From Candidatus Anderseniibacteriota bacterium (GTDB lineage: Bacteria; Patescibacteria; Andersenbacteria; UBA10190), in contig JAIOOW010000003.1 in the NCBI GenBank assembly GCA_021414205.1, positions 186,001-250,000 on the forward strand: a stretch of 64,000 nt of DNA, read 5' to 3'. The notes beneath the pieces are model-generated. The model searched no databases, had not been told where the DNA came from, and saw nothing but the letters and a program-made list of their open reading frames with translations. Position numbers and translations under genes: made by a program. Of this stretch, positions 24,496 through 32,398 are shown in pieces (positions within the stretch are counted from its first letter, which is position 1; the number at the start of each line of letters is the position of its first letter).

Positions 24496-24666
24496 ATGGA
24501 GCCTCTTTTGGTCGCGTTTTTAGTTGTGGTGATCTTGGCGATTGGTCTCGTCTTCCTGATGGGGAACGAGGTTCCGATCCGGCAAAACTGGGTGGGATGT
24601 ACTAATAACACCTCAGAGACCCACGACTTTAGTCGGCCCCGCTTGCGCATCAGGGACCTGCTTTAG
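24496..24666 (+). CDS. Orphan 56-residue membrane protein
   Basis: Begins MEPLLVAFLVVVILAIGLVF, a single N-terminal membrane helix (about residues 4-22), followed by a polar 34-residue tail with a basic end (RPRLRIRDLL). GGAGGG lies nine bases upstream of this ATG. An in-frame ATG at 24487 touches the Shine-Dalgarno and is less likely. The perfect promoter and strong terminator make it a well-defined one-gene unit and suggest high expression. No family is recognised; small single-pass proteins of this kind often bind larger membrane complexes, but that is only a possibility here. Confidence 0.7.
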   Translation: MEPLLVAFLVVVILAIGLVFLMGNEVPIRQNWVGCTNNTSETHDFSRPRLRIRDLL

Positions 24667-24686
24667 GCGAGTCCGCAGACTTCATT

Positions 24687-24724
24687 GCTCGGTGCTGTTT
24701 TTACACAGTGCCGGGCGATTTTTA
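24687..24724 (+). terminator. Rho-independent terminator
   Basis: GCTCGGTGCTG/CAGTGCCGGGC stem around an eight-base loop, then GATTTTTA. Confidence 0.88.
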
Positions 24725-24773
24725 TTTACCTGTGCAAAAGCGGATCGACGGGGCATACGAGGTGGATTCCGGT

Positions 24774-24833
24774 TTGCACTTTTTCCCTCTATCCTATACA
24801 GTATTGACAACGGCCCAGATAGGGCTGTTTTAA
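24774..24833 (+). promoter_or_regulatory. Promoter region of secE-nusG-rplK-rplA
   Basis: Two overlapping candidates: TTGCAC (24774-24779) with TATACA (24795-24800), spacer 15; and TTGACA (24804-24809) with TTTTAA (24828-24833), spacer 18. The second would leave about eight leader bases before secE. Which is used cannot be told. Confidence 0.4.
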
Positions 24834-24848
24834 GAACAGCAAAGTTTC

Positions 24849-25040
24849 ATGGCTAAAATAGACCCAGTTTCATTTATTAAAGAGGCTCGCGAGGAACTGC
24901 TTAAAGTTACCTGGCCGTCTCGAGAAACGACTATTCGATACACTGTCGTAGTTATCATCGGATGTATTGCAATCGGAGCAATGGTGGGTGCTATGGACTT
25001 TATCTTAACTCGGGCATTACAAGCAGTTATTATTAAATAA
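24849..25040 (+). CDS. secE: Protein translocase subunit SecE
   Basis: Essential small subunit of the SecYEG translocon. The 63 residues match the short bacterial form: an amphipathic start, the conserved EELLKVTWPSRETTI surface helix, and one membrane helix (about 32-55). It lies 11 bp before nusG in the classical secE-nusG-rplK-rplA order. It is the only Sec component in the window and would serve export of the pilins and the large surface proteins encoded here. Confidence 0.95.
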   Translation: MAKIDPVSFIKEAREELLKVTWPSRETTIRYTVVVIIGCIAIGAMVGAMDFILTRALQAVIIK

Positions 25041-25051
25041 TTTTATTACTC

Positions 25052-25606
25052 ATGGACCAAGAAGGGGAGCAAAAAACAGACGGGCGATCATGGTACGTAC
25101 TTCATACCTACTCTGGGTACGAGGATAACGTGGCTCGCAACTTGCGCCAGCGCATCGAATCGATGGGCATGGACGACAAGATTTTCCAAGTTATTGTCCC
25201 TCGCGAGAAAAAGATCCGCGTGCGAAACGGAAAGCGCAAAACGATTGATGAGCGCCTATTCCCAGGCTATGTAATGGTTGAAATGATCGTTACAGAAGAT
25301 TCTTGGTACGTTGTGCGCAACACGCCAAACGTAACAGGATTCGTAGGTTCTGGAGTTACTCCAACGCCTGTGGCGAAAGAGGAAATCGACCGATTGCTCT
25401 CTCGTATGGGCGATGATGAGCCGAAGTACAAGATCGACGTGGTTGAAGGGGACTCTGTACGCATTATGGATGGTCCGTTCAAGGAGTTCGAAGGCAAGAT
25501 TTCTGACGTAAACGATTCTAAGGGTACGGTTAAGGTATTAGTGAACGTATTCGGTCGAGAAACGCCAGTAGAGCTTGACTTTTTACAGATTAAGAAGGAA
25601 GGTTAA
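25052..25606 (+). CDS. nusG: Transcription termination/antitermination factor NusG
   Basis: Binds RNA polymerase, increases processivity and links transcription to translation or Rho. It has 184 residues: an N-terminal NGN domain (SWYVLHTYSGYEDNVARNLRQR ... FPGYVMVEM) and a C-terminal KOW domain (VEGDSVRIMDGPFKEFEGKI). Sequence and position between secE and rplK make the call certain. The start region is acidic and polar, slightly longer than in E. coli. No ribosome binding site is obvious in the 11-bp gap. Confidence 0.96.
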   Translation: MDQEGEQKTDGRSWYVLHTYSGYEDNVARNLRQRIESMGMDDKIFQVIVPREKKIRVRNGKRKTIDERLFPGYVMVEMIVTEDSWYVVRNTPNVTGFVGSGVTPTPVAKEEIDRLLSRMGDDEPKYKIDVVEGDSVRIMDGPFKEFEGKISDVNDSKGTVKVLVNVFGRETPVELDFLQIKKEG

Positions 25607-25618
25607 TTATCACATCAT

Positions 25619-26038
25619 ATGAAAGAAATTCTCACAGTATTTAAATTGCAAGGCCCAGGAGGAAAAATTACTCCTGCTCCACCCGTTGGACCAGCATTGG
25701 GCCAGCACGGATTGAACATCCAAGATTTCGTTACTCGATTTAACGACATGACAAAAGAGATGATGGGCGATGTTATTCCGGTTGAAATTACCGTATATGC
25801 TGATCGCACGTTTGATTTGAAGTTGAAGACTCCGCCAGCATCAGAACTTATTAAAAAGGCCGCAAAGATTACGAGCGGATCCTCTACGCCAAATACGGCA
25901 AAGGTTGGAAAGATTACAAAAGCACAGGTTCGAGAAATTGCAGAAAAGAAGATGGAAGATTTATCAGCGCGCGATGTTGAATCCGCAATGACCATGATCG
26001 AAGGCACTGCCCGATCAATGGGAGTAACCGTTGAATAA
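25619..26038 (+). CDS. rplK: Ribosomal protein L11
   Basis: L11 of the large-subunit GTPase-associated centre. The 139 residues are of normal length, with the Pro-rich N-terminal domain (GKITPAPPVGPALGQHGLNI) and the C-terminal rRNA-binding domain (DLSARDVESAMTMIEGTARSMGV). Third gene of the secE-nusG-rplK-rplA cluster, three bases before rplA. Confidence 0.97.
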   Translation: MKEILTVFKLQGPGGKITPAPPVGPALGQHGLNIQDFVTRFNDMTKEMMGDVIPVEITVYADRTFDLKLKTPPASELIKKAAKITSGSSTPNTAKVGKITKAQVREIAEKKMEDLSARDVESAMTMIEGTARSMGVTVE

Positions 26039-26041
26039 CCT

Positions 26042-26719
26042 ATGAGAAGCAAAGCCTACAAAGCAGTAAAGGAAAAAACGTCTGAAACACCAATTGATAT
26101 TGTTTCTGCGCTTGCGTTCCTAAAAGAGCACACGAGGAAGTCATTCGATGAAACGATTGAAATCCACATGGCGCTCGGCGTTGATGCAAGCAAGCAAGAG
26201 CAAGCCGTTCGCGGGAGCGTAGTGCTGCCAAGCGGAACTCCAAAGCAAAAGCGAGTGATGGTTGTGTCTGCTGATGCAAAGAAGCAAGAAGATGCAAAGA
26301 AGGCAGGAGCAGCTGTAGTTGGCGGAGAAGAACTAATCGCAAGCATGGAAAAGAATGGTATTGCAGATATTGACGTTGTAATCGCAACTCCTGACATGAT
26401 GGTAAAGCTTGCGAAGATTGCGCGAGTGCTTGGTCCGAAAGGTCTTATGCCGAATCCAAAGACTGGAACAGTTACGGCAGATGTTGTTGGGGCAGTAAAA
26501 GAGCTTGCAGCTGGAAAAGTTGTGTTTAAGATGGATCAGCAGGGCAATATGCACGGAGCAATCGGCAAGGCGAGCTGGGATGCGGATAAGACGGCGGCAA
26601 ACGTTGTTGCATTTATCGAAGCGGTGAAGGCAATGCGCCCGGCAACGCAGCGCGGAGAATTCCTTCGCAAGATTGTGCTCAAGACGAGCATGAGCCCAGC
26701 AGTTCGAGTATCTCTCTAA
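26042..26719 (+). CDS. rplA: Ribosomal protein L1
   Basis: L1 forms the mobile stalk at the ribosomal E site and in many bacteria represses its own operon. It has 225 residues, with the typical IHMALGVDASKQEQAVRGSVVLPSG and MVKLAKIARVLGPKGLMPNPKTGTV segments. It closes the classical cluster. In most bacteria rplJ and rplL come next, but here the next genes are two dTMP-kinase-like genes, so the L10/L12 genes have moved elsewhere. Confidence 0.97.
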   Translation: MRSKAYKAVKEKTSETPIDIVSALAFLKEHTRKSFDETIEIHMALGVDASKQEQAVRGSVVLPSGTPKQKRVMVVSADAKKQEDAKKAGAAVVGGEELIASMEKNGIADIDVVIATPDMMVKLAKIARVLGPKGLMPNPKTGTVTADVVGAVKELAAGKVVFKMDQQGNMHGAIGKASWDADKTAANVVAFIEAVKAMRPATQRGEFLRKIVLKTSMSPAVRVSL

Positions 26720-26735
26720 GCTACATATACGGAAC

Positions 26736-27428
26736 ATGGCCGGTATCTTGATCAGTTTTGATGGCCTAGATTCATCGGGAAAAGCCACCCAGGCGGGTGT
26801 GCTTTTTTCGCATTTGGAGCACCGAGGTGCGCTTGTGAAGCGATTTGAATCCCCGGATTACACAACACCATCTGGAAAAGAATTAAAATTGCGCTTGCAG
26901 GGTAAACTTGGCGATTGGGCGCATACGCCATGGCAAGAAAAGATGGGATACTTTGCTCAAAACAGAACAGAGCACAAGCAGGAAGTGCAAGATATTTTAA
27001 ACCAAAACGGTATTATTATTTACGACCGTTATGTGCCGAGTAGTATCGCGTTTATGGTTGAAGAGGCTCATGCTGCAGGTGAGGATAGGATTGCGATCCA
27101 TAAGGCAGTACGTGAGCTTGAGTGCGACGTAAACGGTATGCCAAGAGAGCACATGTCGCTCTTTTTCGATATTCCTCCAAAAGTGGCAATTGAAATGCTG
27201 GAAGGAAGAAAGGCGAACGCGGGTGATGAAAACGAAGTGACGGATCATATTTCTGTGCAAGAGGCCCTGCACGCAGAATATGTGCAGATGTGCAAAGAGT
27301 ATCCTGAAACGATGATGCATGTGGTATGCATGAGCGGGGATGCGCTACGAAGCATTGATGACATAGCTCGAGAGGTGAGGACTCGACTTGCACAAACATT
27401 TCCCGAACACGTACAATTCTTTGCATGA
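26736..27428 (+). CDS. tmk: Thymidylate kinase-like protein 1
   Basis: P-loop kinase of the thymidylate kinase family, making dTDP from dTMP. It has 230 residues. The P-loop reads FDGLDSSGKATQ (Lys present, close to the canonical EG.DG.GK.TQ). The DR(Y/F) motif is in IIIYDRYVPSSIAF, and a lid region with acidic insertion follows around KANAGDENEVTD. The next gene, a second family member, starts in an ATGA overlap. dcd and dut lie just downstream on the other strand, so the locus gathers dTTP supply. I judge this copy the more likely active kinase. Confidence 0.85.
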   Translation: MAGILISFDGLDSSGKATQAGVLFSHLEHRGALVKRFESPDYTTPSGKELKLRLQGKLGDWAHTPWQEKMGYFAQNRTEHKQEVQDILNQNGIIIYDRYVPSSIAFMVEEAHAAGEDRIAIHKAVRELECDVNGMPREHMSLFFDIPPKVAIEMLEGRKANAGDENEVTDHISVQEALHAEYVQMCKEYPETMMHVVCMSGDALRSIDDIAREVRTRLAQTFPEHVQFFA

Positions 27429-28078
27429 ATCCATTTATTGTCCTAGAAGCATTAGACGCAGGAGGGAGTCAGACGCAGACAGATTTGCTATCTGCTCGAT
27501 TAAAAAAAGAGGGGTACGTTCCGCATCAATATCATTTTCCGCAAGAAGATAGGGCCACTGGGAGAATGATTTATGATAAGTTTTTGTTGTTCAAAAATAA
27601 ATATCCATTTTCTCGCCGAGAACAAGCGTTGCTCTATATTCAAGATTTCTTTTCAAAACAAGAAGAATTTTTAGAAGTTATTTCAAGTACAAAAGAAAAG
27701 GCGATATTGGTTTCCGATCGCTATGCCACGAGCACGATGGCATACCAGACGATAGGATTACCAGGAGCAAAGCGCAAAGAAATGATGAATTGGGTTACGT
27801 GGCTGTGCTACAAAAATACGCCAGCATTACCGAAGCCAGATATTGTATTGTTTTTAGATACACCGGTTGAAGTTTCTTTGCAGCGTTTGGCAAAGAAAAA
27901 GAAAGACTTTTTTGAAACAAAAGAAAAGCTTACTGCAATCCGAAATAGCTATTTGAAGATTGCTAAAGAGCAGAAGTGGGTTGTGTTTAATAGTGTTGAT
28001 GAGAATGGTGAACAAAAAACTCGCGAAGCATTGCACGAAGAGATTTGGACAGCGGTACAAAAGCGGTTGACGAAATAG
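27425..28078 (+). CDS. Thymidylate kinase-like protein 2, degenerate P-loop
   Basis: A 217-residue second member of the dTMP kinase family, coupled to the first by an ATGA overlap. The fold markers remain (LVSDRYATSTMAYQ, and the IVLFLDTPVEVSLQRL strand). However, the P-loop reads LEALDAGGSQTQTD: the invariant Lys that contacts the phosphates is replaced by Ser next to Gln. Without that Lys, normal catalysis is unlikely. It may pair with the first copy as a regulatory or structural partner, or bind nucleotides for another purpose. It is intact, so it is kept under selection rather than decaying. Confidence 0.8.
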   Translation: MNPFIVLEALDAGGSQTQTDLLSARLKKEGYVPHQYHFPQEDRATGRMIYDKFLLFKNKYPFSRREQALLYIQDFFSKQEEFLEVISSTKEKAILVSDRYATSTMAYQTIGLPGAKRKEMMNWVTWLCYKNTPALPKPDIVLFLDTPVEVSLQRLAKKKKDFFETKEKLTAIRNSYLKIAKEQKWVVFNSVDENGEQKTREALHEEIWTAVQKRLTK

Positions 28079-28128
28079 CCAGTTTACGCAAAAATCAAGG
28101 CTGGTCTTTCTAATTGAAAGGGGGTGCC

Positions 28129-28272
28129 ATGAAGCAACCTGAAAAGAATAACGGATCTTTTACGGATTTCGAGAGTGGGTTGATGATAGGCTTTTGCTTG
28201 CTGTGCCTTCTTTCCCTGGAGATTGCCATTTCGATTGTTGAGCAGGTGGGGCGATATTTTTGTGGGGGGTAG
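28129..28272 (+). CDS. Orphan 47-residue membrane protein
   Basis: Begins MKQPEKNNGSFTDFESGLMI, followed by one membrane helix (about residues 18-38) and a short tail ending CGG. The ATG follows a Shine-Dalgarno AAAGGGGG within about six bases. A second tiny gene starts five bases after the stop and a strong terminator closes the pair. No family recognised. It lies between the tmk-like pair and the convergent dut gene and has no shadow of a larger gene in either strand. Confidence 0.55.
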   Translation: MKQPEKNNGSFTDFESGLMIGFCLLCLLSLEIAISIVEQVGRYFCGG

Positions 28273-28277
28273 TCAGT

Positions 28278-28439
28278 ATGGAGGATGACAAGGATGATTG
28301 GATCTGCGCGTTATTTGCGAACGTCAGCCAAGAGAGCCTGGAATTCTGGGGCTTTGGTGGAAATTTCGTTATTTGTTTTGCCGTCGTTGTTCGGGTTGGA
28401 TACGTGTCTGTGACCGGATGCTGTCCGTGGTTATTTTAA
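28278..28439 (+). CDS. Orphan 53-residue protein (frame uncertain)
   Basis: Begins MEDDKDDWICALFANVSQES: an acidic start, then a hydrophobic half (about residues 29-50) rich in Val, Gly and Cys. A run of six G at 28264-28269 gives a Shine-Dalgarno at a spacing of eight. A competing frame exists: GGAGG at 28280-28284 lies nine bases before an ATG at 28294, giving a 39-residue protein ending at 28413. I prefer the longer frame because it follows the previous stop closely and yields a membrane-type helix like its neighbour's. Confidence 0.42.
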   Translation: MEDDKDDWICALFANVSQESLEFWGFGGNFVICFAVVVRVGYVSVTGCCPWLF

Positions 28440-28450
28440 CGAGAAGCAAA

Positions 28451-28495
28451 AACTCGCACGAGGTCCAAGTGGATCTTCTGCGAGTTATTTTTTTA
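28451..28495 (+). terminator. Terminator, probably bidirectional
   Basis: AACTCGCA/TGCGAGTT with a 20-base loop, followed by ATTTTTTTA on the plus strand and by TTTTTGC on the minus strand. It serves the tiny genes and the convergent dut. Confidence 0.85.
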
Positions 28496-28499
28496 CTTA

Positions 28500-28922
28500 T
28501 TATCGTCCGCTGCTGCCGAAACCTTTTGCTCCGCGTTCGGATTCCTCCAAATTCTCAACTTCTGTAATCTCTGTAGGTTCAAATTTTTGTACTACGGCTT
28601 GGATAATTTTATCGCCTGATTTTATTTCAAATGGTTCGTTCGTAGAATTCCATAAAATTACTTTCCACTCTCCGCGGTATCCAGAATCGATGACGCCTGC
28701 GAATCGATGGATACCTTTCGACCCTAATCCGGAACGGTCCCAAAGCAATGCCACATATCCTGTTGGGATTGCGCATGCAATACCTGTGGTGAACATGTGG
28801 CGTTCGTCAGGTTGTAGTGTGTATGTTTCGTTCGTAAAAATATCTATCCCCGCATCTTCAGCATTGCCTTTAGCAGGAAGCGTCGCGTCCGGAGATAATT
28901 TTTGTACGTGAAATGGGATCAT
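28500..28922 (-). CDS. dut: dUTP pyrophosphatase
   Basis: Hydrolyses dUTP to dUMP, keeping uracil out of DNA and feeding dTMP synthesis. The 140 residues match the trimeric family. All five motifs are visible: DAGIDIFTN, DRSGLGSKGI, GVIDSGYRGEW, GDKIIQAVV and RGAKGFGSSGR. The ATG at 28922 overlaps the end of dcd by four bases; a longer reading frame upstream is only a shadow of dcd. With dcd it makes dUMP from dCTP, and the tmk-like genes next door would act later in the path. Confidence 0.96.
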   Translation of the reverse strand: MIPFHVQKLSPDATLPAKGNAEDAGIDIFTNETYTLQPDERHMFTTGIACAIPTGYVALLWDRSGLGSKGIHRFAGVIDSGYRGEWKVILWNSTNEPFEIKSGDKIIQAVVQKFEPTEITEVENLEESERGAKGFGSSGR

Positions 28923-29491
28923 AACGATTCTTTGGAAATAGCAGAATCTGTTGTTCCTGTCTTGCTGTGGTACTTTGCGGTCGGCTTCGATGTGTACGGC
29001 TGTTCTGCTGGGGAAGAAAGCGGCTCGAAAATAAGCTGGCAGATGCGCATTTTGGGATAGAGCAAAATAGGTGCCATTCCGATATTGCGAAGCTCGAGCG
29101 TAATTGTTCCGCGCCACCCTGCATCAATATGGCCTGCGGTGGAGTGGATAACGAGCCCGAGTCGTCCGAGGCTGCTTCTGCCTTCTACGCGAGCTGCTAG
29201 AGCATCGCCCCATTCTACCCATTCTAATGTGGAGGCTAATACGAATTCGTTCGGGTGAATAACATATGGCTCTTTTTTGCTAATCGTAATTTCTTCTGTC
29301 ATGCCCTCTGTGGTTTTGCTATCGAACGGGTCGACAAACGCCTGTTTTCGGTGTTTAAAAAATCGGAATGTATAGCCAAGGCGCAGGTCGAGGCTGGATG
29401 ATCCTAATTGTTCTTTTAAATTTGGTTTTGGGTTGACGATTATTTCTTTTTTCTTCAATGCTTGTTTGATGTCTCGGTCTGATAAAATCAT
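28919..29491 (-). CDS. dcd: dCTP deaminase
   Basis: Deaminates dCTP to dUTP in deoxypyrimidine metabolism. The 190 residues belong to the Dcd/Dut superfamily: it begins MILSDRDIKQALKKKEI, and has the catalytic EGRSSLGRLGL and the HIDAGWRGTITLEL motif that follows HSTAG. The bacterial monofunctional type is likely, since dut is present separately and coupled to it (ATGA). A bifunctional dCTP deaminase/dUTPase cannot be fully excluded. It lies 27 bp downstream of the flavoprotein gene on the same strand. Confidence 0.94.
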   Translation of the reverse strand: MILSDRDIKQALKKKEIIVNPKPNLKEQLGSSSLDLRLGYTFRFFKHRKQAFVDPFDSKTTEGMTEEITISKKEPYVIHPNEFVLASTLEWVEWGDALAARVEGRSSLGRLGLVIHSTAGHIDAGWRGTITLELRNIGMAPILLYPKMRICQLIFEPLSSPAEQPYTSKPTAKYHSKTGTTDSAISKESL

Positions 29492-29518
29492 AGTACTTAA
29501 AACGGTATCCGATAGGCT

Positions 29519-30763
29519 TTACGGTGTAAAGCACGAGTTTCCCGCAATAAAGCCGGTCGTCCAGCACAGCTGAAGGCTATATCCTCCCGATGGGCGGTTG
29601 ATGTTTAGGACATCACCGACGATGTAGAGGTTCGGAAATAATTTTGATTGCATTGTTTTAAAATTCACTTCATCTAATGTAACTCCGCCGCTCGTGATGA
29701 CTGCTTTATTGAGGCCCAGCAAATGCGATACGTGCATTGGCAATGCTTTTATGAGTTGTACTAATGCTTTGCGTTGTTCTTTAGAAACGTCATTACAATT
29801 TTTTTCAATATCGATACCTGCAAGTTTGTGTGCGGCACGTAGTACTGAAGCGGGGAGTAGAGTAGTCGTGATATTTTTTACTCGTTTTTTTGCTTGTTCT
29901 AAATAGATAGCTTGCAGCGCCTCATCGATTTCTTTGTGATTCATTGCGGGAAGAAGATCGAGCAGCAGCATTACTTCTCCGTATTGCAACAATTCTCGCA
30001 CTGAATTGCTTAAGTTCAATACTAATGGCCCTGTGACCCCAAAATGGGTGAATAGCATATTACCCGTTCTTGTTTCTCTCTTCGTATCATTCTGCAAAAC
30101 TGATAGCTTTACATTTTGCAGGCTCACGCCTTGCAACTTCTTCGCCCAATTATCTGAAAGGGCTATTGGTACGAGTGACGGTGCAGTGCTGATTACCTTG
30201 TGCCCGATTTCAGAAAGCCATGTAAATCCGTCGCCCGTTGATCCTGTTTCCGGGTGCGATTTTCCGCCGGTAGCTAAAATATATGAAGCCGCAGACAGCA
30301 CCGTGCCGTTTTGTAATTTCACCCCAGAAATATGTTTTTCAGCATCTAGAGCGAATCCTGTAACAGGAGAGTTTGCTTGAATAGTCACGTTATATTTTTT
30401 CATTTCCGCAACCAATACGTCCCATACAGATTGTGCGCTATTGCTGACAGGGAATTCTCGTCGTTCGTTCTCTGTTTTTGTTTCCATGCCTCGGTCATGA
30501 AAAAAGGCGAGAGAGCTCGTTACATTCCATTGTGTGAACGAGGTAAATAAATACTTCATACTTTCAGGGAGCTTTTTGAGGAAAAGCTTATTATCCGGCT
30601 GGTTATTGGTTACGTTGCATCGTCCGCCTCCGGTAATAAGCAGCTTTTTGCCCAAGCTGTCATTTTTTTCAAGTAGCAGCACGCGTGCTCCTTTTGAAGC
30701 AGCTTTCCCTGCAGCCATCATGCCTGCAGGCCCTCCTCCTATTACGATAACGTCGTATTCCAT
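29519..30763 (-). CDS. FAD-dependent oxidoreductase, HI0933/YhiN (BaiN) family
   Basis: A 414-residue flavoprotein. The N-terminal dinucleotide fold reads VIVIGGGPAGMMAAGKAASKG, followed by the family signature LLITGGGRCNVTN. A middle insertion domain and the C-terminal FAD-contacting VGDVLNINRPSGGYSLQ complete the usual architecture. The substrate is unknown for most members. An extended -10 (TGC-TAGGAT on the minus strand) sits 12 bases before the ATG. It is divergent from gatB and heads the yhiN-dcd-dut run. The family call is secure; the physiological role is not. Confidence 0.9.
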   Translation of the reverse strand: MEYDVIVIGGGPAGMMAAGKAASKGARVLLLEKNDSLGKKLLITGGGRCNVTNNQPDNKLFLKKLPESMKYLFTSFTQWNVTSSLAFFHDRGMETKTENERREFPVSNSAQSVWDVLVAEMKKYNVTIQANSPVTGFALDAEKHISGVKLQNGTVLSAASYILATGGKSHPETGSTGDGFTWLSEIGHKVISTAPSLVPIALSDNWAKKLQGVSLQNVKLSVLQNDTKRETRTGNMLFTHFGVTGPLVLNLSNSVRELLQYGEVMLLLDLLPAMNHKEIDEALQAIYLEQAKKRVKNITTTLLPASVLRAAHKLAGIDIEKNCNDVSKEQRKALVQLIKALPMHVSHLLGLNKAVITSGGVTLDEVNFKTMQSKLFPNLYIVGDVLNINRPSGGYSLQLCWTTGFIAGNSCFTP

Positions 30764-30802
30764 AGATAACAGGCTATCCTAGCACTATACCCGATTTTGA
30801 GC

Positions 30803-30808
30803 CATACT
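30803..30808 (+). promoter_or_regulatory. -10 box of gatB
   Basis: CATACT ends six bases before the gatB ATG at 30815. No good -35 is seen. The spacing matches the other putative leaderless genes. Confidence 0.4.
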
Positions 30809-30814
30809 AATGCT

Positions 30815-32290
30815 ATGAAATTAGAAGCAGTTATCGGCCTTGAAATTCACGTACAGCTCAAAACGAAAAGCAAGATGTTTTGCTCCTGTGCGAACGTATT
30901 AGGGGATGCTGAGCCAAATACATCTATTTGCCCGATTTGTATGGGCTACCCGGGCACGTTGCCGGTGCCAAATGCCCAGGCAATACAGTGGATTCAAAAA
31001 GCGGGGGTAGCGCTCGGGTGTGAGCTTGCACAAGATAGTAAGTTTGATCGCAAGAGCTACTTCTACCCGGATTTGCCAAAAGGATACCAGATTAGCCAGT
31101 TCGATAAGCCGTTTTGTGGCAAGGGTTCTTTTCCTCTTATGGTGAATGGAGAAGAGAGGGTAATCGGCATTACAAGGATCCACTTAGAGGAAGATGCTGC
31201 AAAGAATACGCATTCAAAAAACGGCAAAAGTACATTGGTCGATTATAATCGAGGAGGCACTCCATTGATGGAAATTGTAACGGAGCCGGATTTTCAATCT
31301 CCTGAAGAAGCAAAAATTTTCTTGCAAGAATTACAGCGCGCAATGCGAGCGCTTGGCATATCGGACGCAGATATGGAAAAAGGGCAGATGCGTTGCGATG
31401 CCAACATATCGATGAGGATTGTTGGAGAAACAAAACTTTCTCCGAAGACAGAAATTAAAAACGTGAATTCATTCAAGTTTGTTGAAAAGGCATTGTTGTA
31501 TGAGATTGATCGTCAGGCGAAATTATGGGAAGCAGGCGAGGTGCCAGGTCATGCAACGCGCGGGTGGAATAGTGAAACAGGAAAGACAGAAGCTCAGCGG
31601 ACGAAGGAAGAAGCCGCAGATTACCGGTATTTCCCAGAGCCGGATATTCCGCCATTTCATTTTACTATTGAGCAATTAGGAGAAATTAAGGCAAGCATTC
31701 CAGAGATGCCGTGGCAGGGTCGTGCGCGCTTCATGCGCGAATACGGAACAAGCGAGGCGAATGCAAATCTGCTCCTAGGTGATGAAGAGCTTGCGCATCT
31801 GTATGAAGATACGGCATCTGAAATTGCACAGGCAGATTTGGATAGAACGGATATTATTGCCGAAGAACAAGACGATTTAATGAAGCTTGCTGCGAATATT
31901 ATATTAAACGACGTGCGTGCGGTACGCATGGAAACAAAAAACGAGCCATTGCGCATTACGGCAGAGAATTTATCTGAATTAGTTGTGCTGATTCATCAAG
32001 GAAAAATCGGAAGCAATGCCGTTCGGCCGGTGCTTATTGAAATGCAAAAAACGGGCGGCGACCCTGATCCGATTATTGAAAAGTTAGGCGTAGCTCAAAT
32101 GAGCGATACGAATCAATTAGATGAAGTGATTGCTCATGTTATTTCTGAAAATCCGGATGTAGTGGAAAAAATTAAAGCAGGGAAGGAAGCCGGTCTGCAA
32201 TACCTGATGGGGCAAGTAATGGCGAAAACGAAAGGTTCTGCAAACCCAGGGGTAGTAATTGGGTTATTGAAAAAGGCTATATCTTCGTAA
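30815..32290 (+). CDS. gatB: Asp-tRNA(Asn)/Glu-tRNA(Gln) amidotransferase subunit B
   Basis: Kinase/amidotransferase subunit of GatCAB: activates the misacylated tRNA and transfers ammonia. The 492 residues are full length. It begins MKLEAVIGLEIHVQL, followed by the zinc-site cysteines (CSCAN ... CPIC), DFNRGGTPLMEIVTEPD-like text (here DYNRGGTPL), the KTEIKNVNSF motif, and the C-terminal YqeY-like tRNA-binding domain. The ATG at 30815 is chosen over an in-frame TTG at 30797. It is apart from gatC-gatA (8193-9892), so the complex is encoded at two loci. Confidence 0.96.
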   Translation: MKLEAVIGLEIHVQLKTKSKMFCSCANVLGDAEPNTSICPICMGYPGTLPVPNAQAIQWIQKAGVALGCELAQDSKFDRKSYFYPDLPKGYQISQFDKPFCGKGSFPLMVNGEERVIGITRIHLEEDAAKNTHSKNGKSTLVDYNRGGTPLMEIVTEPDFQSPEEAKIFLQELQRAMRALGISDADMEKGQMRCDANISMRIVGETKLSPKTEIKNVNSFKFVEKALLYEIDRQAKLWEAGEVPGHATRGWNSETGKTEAQRTKEEAADYRYFPEPDIPPFHFTIEQLGEIKASIPEMPWQGRARFMREYGTSEANANLLLGDEELAHLYEDTASEIAQADLDRTDIIAEEQDDLMKLAANIILNDVRAVRMETKNEPLRITAENLSELVVLIHQGKIGSNAVRPVLIEMQKTGGDPDPIIEKLGVAQMSDTNQLDEVIAHVISENPDVVEKIKAGKEAGLQYLMGQVMAKTKGSANPGVVIGLLKKAISS

Positions 32291-32294
32291 TAGG

Positions 32295-32323
32295 TTGACA
32301 AAATACGTATTTTGCACTATGAT
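32295..32323 (+). promoter_or_regulatory. Near-consensus promoter
   Basis: TTGACA at 32295-32300, 17-bp spacer, TATGAT at 32318-32323, starting five bases after the gatB stop. Confidence 0.85.
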
Positions 32324-32329
32324 GGGCTG

Positions 32330-32398
32330 TTCTTTTGTTGTGTCAAAATACGGCAAAAGAAAGTAATTTCTGCACTTTAGGCAACAAGGGAGAAGATA
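32330..32398 (+). promoter_or_regulatory. 5' leader with terminal hairpin and Shine-Dalgarno
   Basis: The leader opens with a perfect hairpin TTCTTTTG/CAAAAGAA (32330-32337 with 32354-32361), which would cap the RNA 5' end. AAGGGAGA precedes the ATG by five bases. Confidence 0.5.

Noticed and set aside
28298..28567. Plus-strand frame over the end of dut
   Set aside because: It begins with TTG, has no ribosome binding site and crosses a strong terminator into the antisense of dut.
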